Assembly (NCBI GenBank): GCA_937927515.1
Contig: CALBDO010000010.1
Span: 1-64,000, forward strand
DNA from: Candidatus Kapaibacterium sp.
Lineage (GTDB): Bacteria; Bacteroidota; Ignavibacteria; Kapaibacteriales; UBA2268
Direction of reading: 5' to 3'
DNA: 64,000 bases
Shown piece after piece: positions 56,087 through 64,000 of the stretch. The notes below the pieces were generated by a model. The model was not told where the DNA came from. It saw only the letters and a program-made list of their open reading frames with translations, and did not search any database. Made by a program: the position numbers and the translations under genes. Each line of letters starts with the position of its first letter. Within the stretch, counting starts at the first letter, position 1.

Positions 56087-56998
56087 ATGGCTGAAGAGGA
56101 AAAAAAACACAAAGAAGAACCAATAATAATAAAAAAGAAAAAAGCCCACCATGGTCATGCGGCTCACGGCGGTTCTTGGAAAGTCGCTTATGCAGACTTT
56201 GTAACAGCAATGATGGCTTTCTTTATCGTGATGTGGATTCTTGGACAAAGCGAGCAAATTCGACAAATGGTCTCTTCGTATTTTAAAGACCCTGGGGCAT
56301 TCAATTTCTTGACAGGGAAACGAACCGTTCCAATTAAAATAGACATATTTGAGCACGAAGAAACTGGAAAAGGTAAAGATAAACAACAATTTGTTTTCTT
56401 TTTACCCCCCGAACAGCAGGATACTCTAGCCGAAAAAGTTTCTGATAAATTACGAAAGCAAGCAGCGATGGATAGTGTAAAAGCTGTCGAAAGAGTTAAG
56501 TCTATCGCAGAAGAAATTAAGAATTTATTTAGCGAAAGTAGTATTCAAAATCCAAATTTGAAAAAACTAATGAATTACATTCAGTTTGAATTTACTAAAG
56601 AAGGATTGAGAATAGAACTCATAGAGTCAAGCGAATCTGTCTTTTTTGAAATAGGAAGTGCCCGACTGAAACCCGAAGCCAAAGAGTTATTAAAATTGCT
56701 TGCACAAGAAATTGGGAAATTGCCAAACTATGTGGAAGTGGAGGGTCATACAGATAGCAGACAATATTCAAAAACTTCTACTTATACAAATTGGGAATTA
56801 TCAGCAGATAGAGCAAACGCTGCCAGAAAAGTTCTCGAAGAAAATGGTCTATGGGAAGGTCAAATTATTAAAGTTACTGGTTTTGCGGACAAGAAGCTCA
56901 AAAACCCTGAGAACCCTTTTGATTTATCTAATAGGCGTGTCACCTTACTTGTAAAAAATATCAGTACAGAAGAAATTTTGAGAAACTACACAAAGTAA
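56087..56998 (+). CDS. motB: Flagellar motor stator protein MotB
   Basis: A 303-residue MotB. A Lys/His-rich N-terminus precedes the single membrane helix WKVAYADFVTAMMAFFIVMW. Asp37 is the ion-binding residue, and its context suggests proton coupling as in E. coli. A linker and plug region follow, then an OmpA-like peptidoglycan-binding domain (FFEIGSARLKPEAKELLKLL, VEVEGHTDSRQYS, LSADRANAARKVLEENG). The ATG at 56087 with AGGTG upstream is preferred to a GTG two codons earlier. It follows motA directly. Confidence 0.95.
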   Translation: MAEEEKKHKEEPIIIKKKKAHHGHAAHGGSWKVAYADFVTAMMAFFIVMWILGQSEQIRQMVSSYFKDPGAFNFLTGKRTVPIKIDIFEHEETGKGKDKQQFVFFLPPEQQDTLAEKVSDKLRKQAAMDSVKAVERVKSIAEEIKNLFSESSIQNPNLKKLMNYIQFEFTKEGLRIELIESSESVFFEIGSARLKPEAKELLKLLAQEIGKLPNYVEVEGHTDSRQYSKTSTYTNWELSADRANAARKVLEENGLWEGQIIKVTGFADKKLKNPENPFDLSNRRVTLLVKNISTEEILRNYTK

Positions 56999-57007
56999 TG
57001 ATTTGCA

Positions 57008-58201
57008 ATGGAAAATTTAAATTTTCTTGTTATTGACGACGATAAAGCCACTGTCGCTAATATTCGAGCAATACTTTCTAAAGAGTTCCCAGAGGCTGGT
57101 CTTCTAATCGCTTTTAAAGGGAACGACGCTTGGACATTAATCCAAAGAAATAAAATCGATATTGTAATTGCGGATTACGACCTACCAGAAATCAATGGGT
57201 TTGAATTGTGCAAAAAAGTCCGTCAACATCCTCAATTAAAAAGGGTATATTACATTTTATCAACTGGATATGTCAATAAAGAACTAAAAATTAGAGCTTT
57301 GGAAGAATGTGTTGACGATTTTATAAACAAACCAATTGAATACGAAGAATTTATAGCAAGAATTCGCGCTGGAATAAGAGTCCTAAATCTTCAAAATAAA
57401 TTAATCGAAGAGAACAAGCTCCTTTCAGATTTAGCAGAGGCTTTGGAGAAACAAATACAAGACACAAAGCAGTTAGCCATTCGTTTCCTTACCCTTCGAA
57501 TGCCTATTGTAAGTGAAATCTTAAAAAGAGTTGCAACCGCAGCAGTTTGGATTGCTCAACATACTGGAAACTTTGATGATGATGAACTTCAAGATATAGA
57601 ATTTGCTTCTTATCTGGCTTATGTTGGAAAATTATGTCTACCCGACGAATTTCTTGAAAAACCTGTCTTGACCGATGGAATTCCAACTAATGAACTCATG
57701 TATCAAGTACCAATTAAAGGAAAAGAATTGCTGGAAAATATTGGTACCTTCGAAAGAGTTGCAAATGTTATATTTCATATTTGGGAGAATTTTGATGGGA
57801 GCGGTATACCCAAGAAGTATCAATCCTGGCAGATACCTGCTCCATCAAGGATAATCCGAATTGCTTTGGATTTTGAAGAGCTACGTGTTTTTAAAAAAAT
57901 GAAGGCAGAAGAAGCACTGGAAACAATTAAACAAGGTACTCGAAAGCTCTACGACCCAAGAGTGGTATTATTTTTTGAACAATATCTGCTAGAATCTCGG
58001 CAACTCGAAGGAAGTTTGAATGAAAAACCTTTACAATTACAAGATTTAAAACCTGGTCTTGTTGTTTCTCGAGATGTTTATACCTATGCTGGTATGAAAT
58101 TATTGCCTGCTGGTGCAACTCTCAACGAAAGAACGATACAAATGCTAATTTCCCACAATACTACAGACCCAATTCTTGGTAGTATTTGGGTAAAATTATA
58201 G
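57008..58201 (+). CDS. Response regulator with decayed HD-GYP domain
   Basis: A 397-residue protein 9 bases after motB. Residues 1-120 are a complete receiver domain: acidic pocket D10-D12, phospho-acceptor D56 and K108. A coiled linker leads to an HD-GYP-like domain. In this domain the HD doublet is lost (LAYVGKLCLP at 203-212 where family members have LHDIGK) and the GYP motif reads GSGIP (264-268). It is therefore unlikely to break down c-di-GMP and may instead sense it or act through binding. The last 60 residues form a small beta domain (PGLVVSRDVYTYAGMKLLPA) often found after such domains. Its place after motAB suggests motor control. Confidence 0.8.
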   Translation: MENLNFLVIDDDKATVANIRAILSKEFPEAGLLIAFKGNDAWTLIQRNKIDIVIADYDLPEINGFELCKKVRQHPQLKRVYYILSTGYVNKELKIRALEECVDDFINKPIEYEEFIARIRAGIRVLNLQNKLIEENKLLSDLAEALEKQIQDTKQLAIRFLTLRMPIVSEILKRVATAAVWIAQHTGNFDDDELQDIEFASYLAYVGKLCLPDEFLEKPVLTDGIPTNELMYQVPIKGKELLENIGTFERVANVIFHIWENFDGSGIPKKYQSWQIPAPSRIIRIALDFEELRVFKKMKAEEALETIKQGTRKLYDPRVVLFFEQYLLESRQLEGSLNEKPLQLQDLKPGLVVSRDVYTYAGMKLLPAGATLNERTIQMLISHNTTDPILGSIWVKL

Positions 58202-58934
58202 CCCTATTTATATTCATTCCAAGTAATTCTTGCAATTTAATTGCATTAGGAATAGAGTACCCAAACACACCATTATTAAAAATTATGTAAGCTTCACTTA
58301 TTCTTTCACTAAATTCTTGAATCGATATTGCTATTTCCTTTAATTCGTCTTCATCATATGGTGATTTATGCAATTCATATCTTCCGTGTAATCTATAATA
58401 AAGTGTTTTGTTCGATATAATATTTTTCAAACGATATCCTGGCGAGTCTGGATTTACAAAAGTACAGTCGTTTTCAATTAAGACTTGTAAGATTTCATCA
58501 GAACGAAGAAGAGCATTACGAAACTCAACTGCTATGGGAAATTTAGTTCGAATATACTTAACTACATCTGCAAAAATATTGATATTAATGTCGAAACTTG
58601 GTGGTAACTGTAAAAGTAAAAGACCAATTTTTGTTCTTAGGATTTCAATATTGTTGCAGAAATCATCAAGTTCTGGAAAAATGTTCATCAATCTTTTTTT
58701 ATGAGAAATTTCTTGTGGAATTTTTATAATGAACCTGAAATTATCCCCAACAGACTTCAACCAATTCGAATAAGTCGATGTTTTGAAAAGACGATAGAAT
58801 GTGGAATTTACTTCTACGCAATTAAATACTTGCGAATAAAAATTCAACCACTTTTTTTGAGGTAAATCATCTGGATATAGAATCCCCACCCAATTGGGAA
58901 AAGCCCATCCAGAAGTCCCTACATAAATTTTCAT
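58161..58934 (-). CDS. DUF72 family protein
   Basis: A 257-residue TIM-barrel-like protein of the DUF72 family, with the N-terminal signature MKIYVGTSGWAFPNWVGILY, the conserved VEVNSTFYRLFKTSTYSNWL and later FAVEFRN-like (IAVEFRNALLRSDEIL) and YYRLHGR motifs. The biochemical role of the family is not established. Its 3' end overlaps the convergent response regulator by 41 bases, among the longest overlaps in the window. Confidence 0.85.
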   Translation of the reverse strand: MKIYVGTSGWAFPNWVGILYPDDLPQKKWLNFYSQVFNCVEVNSTFYRLFKTSTYSNWLKSVGDNFRFIIKIPQEISHKKRLMNIFPELDDFCNNIEILRTKIGLLLLQLPPSFDININIFADVVKYIRTKFPIAVEFRNALLRSDEILQVLIENDCTFVNPDSPGYRLKNIISNKTLYYRLHGRYELHKSPYDEDELKEIAISIQEFSERISEAYIIFNNGVFGYSIPNAIKLQELLGMNINRAIILPKYYQELGL

Positions 58935-58937
58935 AGG

Positions 58938-61900
58938 CTATTTAATGATAGGTAGAACAACCAACTTTTTAATAAATCCATTAGAGAAAACTAAAATTAC
59001 CATTGAGCTGGATAGATTTAACTTAGATTGCGTTAATTTATAACGATTTAACCCCTCTGATAGCTTGATAGTTTCTTCGCCCAAATAGTTTCCTAATACA
59101 TCGTAAACCATTGCTTTCAAACTTTGAATATTTTCAGAGAGTAAAACTAAATTGGTTCCTTCTTCATCGTTTGCAAAACCCAATATCTCAAAATTTGGTA
59201 TGAGTTCAAGATGCTTAGAGCCGATAGGAGCACATACGGGATATACTTTCAATAACCCATCAATCAAATTAAAATAAAGTTCTTTTTGTGGAGCATACTT
59301 CAAAACCTTTAATATAAGTTCAGTTGAGTCTGGATACGAGTACATACTATTGCCAACAATCGAAATTGGTAGTCCTTGTTTTATGAATTTTCCCAAGGCT
59401 TGACCCGTTAAAATTAGGTTGACTTCTCCAAAATCACAGAGACAGACTACATCTACATCATCGATTTTGCATCCTTGGGTTCTTAATAGCCATTTATCAA
59501 ATTCAATTGCTAACGCAAGAGTATCAAGATGCAAAAGAACATTTGGTGATATATTTTCAACATAAATTTCAACGCTTTTACCGGGGGCTACTATGTATTT
59601 CCCTATTTTAAGTGTAAGATGATAAATTTCTTTAGGAACAACATAATGAATAATTATACAATCATAATAGTAACATTTTTCCGATATCTCAAAGCAAAGT
59701 GTATCCCAATACTCCCCTACTGTATTTCCAAAAACGTTAAATTTAAATTCATAACTATCCAAAGGTTTTAGATAAACAGTAAAGGTATTATCGAAAATTA
59801 AATTGCTCGAGGAATTTGAGGAAAATACTTTAAATGCAAGGTCATTTCGACCATAATTTTCAAGTTTTAGACTCGAAAACTTTGATGTTCCAATCCATAT
59901 GGTATCTAATTCCACGAATTTTGGATTAATAGCAAACAATGGCTTTACAACGGAGACCAGAGCCACCAATGTATCCAGTTTTTCACAAGTGGAAAAACTA
60001 ACAATTAATGTGTCGACAAACTCTCCTGGTTCCTTTACACCACTAAATTCAATAGTCATATATGTTGTATCAGAAGAATTTGGATATAGCATTGTGTTTG
60101 AAAAATAACCACCGAAATACGGTGTATTAAATGGCTTAATTATTTTTAAAGTATCGGGAATATTTCCGAAATTTTTCAATAAACATTTTAAGGATTTTGG
60201 AAGCTCACAAAATTCTAACTCCCCAAAATCAACAAAGTTCTTTTCTATATATAATTTTGATGAGCCCCAAAAAGCAAAAATTGGGACTCTTATGTTTCGG
60301 GTGGTGTCCCCGAAAATAAATTCAACACTAGCAGTATCATAAATTAATTCAGTTGGTGTGTAGGATAAAACTATTACAACAGAGTCTTTTGGTAAAATTT
60401 CAAAAGGAAAGCTAATATTGCTTTCTATTAAAAATTGGCTATATTTCTGTTCCAGTACAATGTTGAATACGGTGTCTCTTACTTCGGATAAATTCTTAAC
60501 AATTACAGTTCTAAATTGTTTATCACTGTTGCAATAAATATTGCCAAAATCAACAAATAGAGGTACGACGGCTACATTTTTATCAATAATTTCAATAAAA
60601 ACAGGCACAGATATCACGGTATCGCAAATTCCAGAAAAGTAAAAATTGACGGTTCCATAATATTTTCCTTTTTCCCTACCAAAAATATTGAATGACAATT
60701 TCAAAGTATCAAATGAAGTAACTAAAGAATCTGAAATATTTGTAGCTAATGTTACAAATTCTGAAATAGAATCAGAAATACTAATAAACACAAGTTTATT
60801 CGTATCACCAGAAGTTGAAGAAAAACTTAAAACAATATCAGTAGAGAATCCCTTTTGTAATTTTAATTTGATACTTGTTGGAGTAGATATAATATTTGTC
60901 TTGATACCCTCCCCATAACAAACTATTCTAAAGGTGTCTTTGCAATTAAATGAAATGAGAGTAAGTGTGTCGTAGAATTTTCCCGATTTCTTTGGAACAA
61001 AGGTGAGTTCAAGTTTAAAACTACCATTAGGTTTTAGAGTTATTGGAATAGAATTGTTTACGACGAAAACACCTCTGCTACTTTGGCTTTGATAAATGTT
61101 TAAAAATAATTCTTCGAGATTGCCTTCATTATTGAAAACAACTTCTTTCTTATTAGTGTCACCAATGCAAATTTTACCAAAATCTACGTAGGAAGAAGAA
61201 TAATATATTTTAGGCATAAAAACTCTTATGTTTACTTTTATGTAAACAATGTTGCGTTTTCCATTGACCGAACGAAAATCATTGTTTTCAATGATTAAAG
61301 TTGTTGTAATTATTCCAACAAAGTTTGTATCGATATGGATGAATAATGTATCATCTGAATTAGGCAATATGTAATTATTATATAAATCCTTGCCTGATGA
61401 CCATCCTTGCAATATCAAATTAGTCGTTTTGGGATTAAATGAAATTTTTCTGAAGAAAAGTGTATCATTACCCAGATTGGCAACTCTAATTTTAATTGGA
61501 GCCAAACTGCAATATTGCTCTACTTCAATTGTTGAGTCTGTCTGAATTATTGGAGAAACAGAATATACTCGTATTTTGAGATATTGAAACGTATCGCAAG
61601 GGGAAAAACCTATTTTGTAAATTATCTCTTGCCAGCCCGTATCAATTGGAGTGCATTCGAAGTGTAAAAAATTGTTTCTCGAGGGTTCAAGTTGCATAGG
61701 TAACGAAGATGTTAGTCTAAACGATTTGTTATCAACACTTGGCTTTACATAAGAAACAATCTCACCTTGGTTATCGGAGCTAACTCTAGCGGAAATAGGA
61801 TGTGCAAAACCACATTTCGCATTGTTCAATACTATTAAAGTATCAATTAATCGTGCGGATGGCTCAATGGCGCTTCCTCTTAGTGGTATAGATATAGCAT

Positions 61901-63152
61901 CTTGATTTGGGTATTGAATATATAAAATAGCATCTTTCATACCTTTTGTTTTTGGATTGAAGCTGATGATAATTCTGATTGAATCACAAGACTGAATGTA
62001 AGCAGTGGAACCGGGACTTACAATGCTAAAATCACTTCCGCTAGGATTGATAGACAAGGAAATTGTTACATCATTAAAATTGAAGCTTTTAAACCAAAGA
62101 GTATCTAAAATCCTTTCACCAACGCAAACTTCTCCAAAGTTCAATGCATTTTTGATTGCAACACCTTTTGGATTTGAAAGTTTATATATTCCTTCACCAA
62201 CAACCCAACCGTTTGTTTCATTTATAAACCAAATGTCATCAAGATTACCAGATTGAACACCGCAATTTCTTTTCTGCCATGTAACTCCCCCGTTCGAAGT
62301 ATAATAAATTTCACGATAATAGCCGCATGCCCACCCTCTTTGTGCATCAATCAGAAAAGTACCAAACATAGGGACACCGGTGCGGAAACTGTTCCAAGTT
62401 ACGCCATTGTTTGTAGTGAACCTCATTCCACCATCATTCCCTCCACCAGTGCAAGTGGTTCCAGAAAATGGAACTAAAAATGATGAGCCGATATTCGTGA
62501 TTTCCTCTTGCCACAAACTTGGACCACTTGTAGAGAAAATTTGCCAAGTTCTGCCACTGTCCGAGGTTACCCAAATCTTCCCACTGCTACTTGCATATCC
62601 CAAACCATTAGGGTATAACATAACATCAGTCATTCCGGTATTATCTTCGTTTCCAATAAATACAGACCAATTTGCACCCCCATCGGTAGTTAGCCAAAAG
62701 TGTTGCAATCTACCATTACAGCCATCTCCAACAAGTAGACCATAGTTTTCATTTAGAAAGAAACAACCCCAGAAAAAAGTTGTGTCCCGTGTTCCCTCGG
62801 GAGTAATATCGAACCAAGTTGCACCTCCATCGGTGGATTTAAAAATACCTTCAACACCAGAGACATAACCTACTTGAAGCGTTGGGAAATGAACACTTTC
62901 GAGATGATAAGCATTAATTGTAGTGCCACGCCAAGTATTGCCTCCGTCTGTCGTGCGTAAAATCATTCCATTAAATCCGCAAATCCATCCGTAATTAGGA
63001 TTAGATGGGTGAAAGAAAACATCAAGCCAATAATTATTATGATAAGGCGCAGGTATGTTTTGTATTCTTTCCCAATATTGAGAACTACCAACAATAGTCG
63101 TGCTAAGAGCGAGACAAATAAACATAATGAGATTTAAAATAAATTTTTTCAT
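58938..63152 (-). CDS. Giant secreted protein: Ycf48-like repeats, anchor-D repeats, sorting tail
   Basis: A 1404-residue exported protein starting with a signal peptide (MKKFILNLIMFICLALSTTI). Residues 30-330 are about seven BNR/Ycf48-like beta-propeller units with phrases such as TTDGGNTWRG, TSDSGRTWQIF and TSNGGVTWQKR. From about 340 several choice-of-anchor D sandwiches follow (phrases like FGEVCVGERILDTLWFKS and FGNIYCNSDKQFRTVIVKN). The last 80 residues resemble a T9SS sorting domain (MVYDVLGNYLGEETIKLSEG). It is probably a surface or extracellular-matrix protein. It lies 3 bases after DUF72 on the same strand in reverse order, so co-transcription is likely. Confidence 0.8.
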   Translation of the reverse strand: MKKFILNLIMFICLALSTTIVGSSQYWERIQNIPAPYHNNYWLDVFFHPSNPNYGWICGFNGMILRTTDGGNTWRGTTINAYHLESVHFPTLQVGYVSGVEGIFKSTDGGATWFDITPEGTRDTTFFWGCFFLNENYGLLVGDGCNGRLQHFWLTTDGGANWSVFIGNEDNTGMTDVMLYPNGLGYASSSGKIWVTSDSGRTWQIFSTSGPSLWQEEITNIGSSFLVPFSGTTCTGGGNDGGMRFTTNNGVTWNSFRTGVPMFGTFLIDAQRGWACGYYREIYYTSNGGVTWQKRNCGVQSGNLDDIWFINETNGWVVGEGIYKLSNPKGVAIKNALNFGEVCVGERILDTLWFKSFNFNDVTISLSINPSGSDFSIVSPGSTAYIQSCDSIRIIISFNPKTKGMKDAILYIQYPNQDAISIPLRGSAIEPSARLIDTLIVLNNAKCGFAHPISARVSSDNQGEIVSYVKPSVDNKSFRLTSSLPMQLEPSRNNFLHFECTPIDTGWQEIIYKIGFSPCDTFQYLKIRVYSVSPIIQTDSTIEVEQYCSLAPIKIRVANLGNDTLFFRKISFNPKTTNLILQGWSSGKDLYNNYILPNSDDTLFIHIDTNFVGIITTTLIIENNDFRSVNGKRNIVYIKVNIRVFMPKIYYSSSYVDFGKICIGDTNKKEVVFNNEGNLEELFLNIYQSQSSRGVFVVNNSIPITLKPNGSFKLELTFVPKKSGKFYDTLTLISFNCKDTFRIVCYGEGIKTNIISTPTSIKLKLQKGFSTDIVLSFSSTSGDTNKLVFISISDSISEFVTLATNISDSLVTSFDTLKLSFNIFGREKGKYYGTVNFYFSGICDTVISVPVFIEIIDKNVAVVPLFVDFGNIYCNSDKQFRTVIVKNLSEVRDTVFNIVLEQKYSQFLIESNISFPFEILPKDSVVIVLSYTPTELIYDTASVEFIFGDTTRNIRVPIFAFWGSSKLYIEKNFVDFGELEFCELPKSLKCLLKNFGNIPDTLKIIKPFNTPYFGGYFSNTMLYPNSSDTTYMTIEFSGVKEPGEFVDTLIVSFSTCEKLDTLVALVSVVKPLFAINPKFVELDTIWIGTSKFSSLKLENYGRNDLAFKVFSSNSSSNLIFDNTFTVYLKPLDSYEFKFNVFGNTVGEYWDTLCFEISEKCYYYDCIIIHYVVPKEIYHLTLKIGKYIVAPGKSVEIYVENISPNVLLHLDTLALAIEFDKWLLRTQGCKIDDVDVVCLCDFGEVNLILTGQALGKFIKQGLPISIVGNSMYSYPDSTELILKVLKYAPQKELYFNLIDGLLKVYPVCAPIGSKHLELIPNFEILGFANDEEGTNLVLLSENIQSLKAMVYDVLGNYLGEETIKLSEGLNRYKLTQSKLNLSSSMVILVFSNGFIKKLVVLPIIK

Positions 63153-63206
63153 TATACTCCCAAAGTAAATACAGGTTGAATTTAATAAAAATTACTTAAA
63201 TTTTAG

Positions 63207-64000
63207 TTAAAGATTTTCATATAATGTTAAATAAGACATATATCTATTGTAAGAAATCTTTCCCCTTTCTACAGCCCTTTTGACTTTACAGCCAGGTTCA
63301 TGAGTATGAGAGCAAGGTTGAAACTTGCATTTTTGGAAGTAAGGTGTAAAGTCGGGAAAATAAAAAGGCAACTCATTACGAGTTATACCAAACAACTCGA
63401 ATTCACGGAAGCCAGGTGAGTCTATTATAGCAGTATTTTCATCCAAGTTAAGATAGTAACACGCAGTTGTTGTATGGCTGCCTCGCAAATTCTTTGCCAG
63501 TTTTCCAACTTTCTGAATTTCTTTTCCAAATAGTGCATTTACAAGTGTCGATTTTCCAACCCCCGAAACACCCATAAATAATGTTTCTTTATGTTGAATT
63601 TCGTTGAGTATTTGTTCCAATCCTAAGGATAGCTTTGCACTTATGAAATAAACCCGGTATCCTAGTTCAATGTATACATTGAAAGCTTCTTTGACATTTT
63701 CATCAAAAAATAAGTCGATTTTGTTTACACAAATAATTGGTGTAACCCCTCCATATTCACATGCAACAAGAATTTTGTCTAGCAACCTAAGGTTGTATTT
63801 TGGATTGTCAACTGCTAAAATAATTAAAACTTGGTCCATATTCGAAGCAATGACATCTTCTTTGCTCGAAATTACAGACTTTCTAATCAAAAAAGTTTTT
63901 CTTTCTGCAACACGCACTATTCTACCGAGACCACCAATATCATTTTTTGATTCCGGAAGCAAGAAATCACACCTATCCCCAACAGTAATTAAAACATCGT
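63207..64000 (-). CDS. rsgA: Ribosome small-subunit GTPase RsgA, cut by window edge
   Basis: The reading frame continues to 64000, so only the N-terminal end is missing. The visible part shows the OB-domain end (DVLITVGDRCDFLLPESK, GRIVRVAERKTFLIR), then the circularly permuted GTPase (G4 CVNKIDLFF, G1 GVSGVGKSTLVNAL, G3 DSPGFREFEL) and the C-terminal zinc motif with CKFQPCSHTHEPGC. RsgA matures the 30S subunit. A start at TTG 63962 is rejected because the OB domain runs upstream of it. Confidence 0.93.
   Translation of the reverse strand, partial: DVLITVGDRCDFLLPESKNDIGGLGRIVRVAERKTFLIRKSVISSKEDVIASNMDQVLIILAVDNPKYNLRLLDKILVACEYGGVTPIICVNKIDLFFDENVKEAFNVYIELGYRVYFISAKLSLGLEQILNEIQHKETLFMGVSGVGKSTLVNALFGKEIQKVGKLAKNLRGSHTTTACYYLNLDENTAIIDSPGFREFELFGITRNELPFYFPDFTPYFQKCKFQPCSHTHEPGCKVKRAVERGKISYNRYMSYLTLYENL

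Noticed and set aside
55949-56389. 146-codon frame antisense to motA/motB
   Set aside because: Low-complexity Phe/Tyr/Cys-rich translation opposite two certain genes.

Overview
The window looks like chromosome from an AT-rich member of the Bacteroidota/Chlorobiota group, probably a flagellated lineage of the Ignavibacteria or Kapabacteria kind. The evidence is: secreted giants ending in T9SS-type sorting domains, choice-of-anchor D repeats, many lipoproteins, Bacteroidota-type promoters (TTTG-N20-TAnnTTTG in front of both tRNA genes), and a flagellar set (flhF, flhG, fliA, motA, motB) that most Bacteroidota lack. The phylum placement is inference from gene content; no 16S rRNA gene is present.

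Layout. 1-3767 is a foreign-looking segment at the 3' end of a tRNA-Pro gene. It holds a PLD-SNF2 helicase, a frameshifted DUF4258 gene and a partial DUF2283 gene. 3926-7045 holds tRNA-Pro, radA, a HAD phosphatase and an MFS transporter. 7252-11508 is a large secreted protein, followed by hydG. 13038-19208 is a complete RND efflux operon (tetR, outer-membrane factor, adaptor, pump). 19305-28526 holds purL, a TPR lipoprotein, a glycosyltransferase, gyrA, pyrC and small membrane/hypothetical genes. 28578-31909 holds a YbjN-like gene with pspA, then ebfC-recR and two lipoproteins. 31910-35121 is flhF-flhG-orf-fliA. 35245-40276 is a split transketolase around a lipoprotein gene, a Memo-AMMECR1 fusion and lpxK. 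40263-43608 holds an AlbA-domain gene, a DnaA-box array, uvrD/pcrA and a zinc-ribbon gene. 43696-49763 holds dtd, a WYL regulator, a metallopeptidase/propeller/barrel outer-membrane protein, a ferredoxin and a GT2. 49831-53468 holds a Tat-type aminotransferase, archease, rtcB, tRNA-Ser and rpmB. 53516-58201 holds a TPR lipoprotein, motA, motB and a response regulator with a decayed HD-GYP domain. 58161-64000 holds a DUF72 gene, a second giant secreted protein and a partial rsgA.

The gene density is very high. Convergent genes often abut or overlap by a few bases, and no gap exceeds 300 bases; the longest is 7046-7251.

Two signals stand out that no single gene explains. First, I found no GATC tetranucleotide between 1378 and 64000 on a full reading, where base composition alone would predict roughly 200, while five occur in the first 1.4 kb. 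This suggests long-standing selection against GATC in this genome and a more recent origin for the left segment. Second, the short gap at 40914-41002 carries four DnaA-box-like 9-mers at an exact 11-base spacing, a candidate origin or DnaA-control site.
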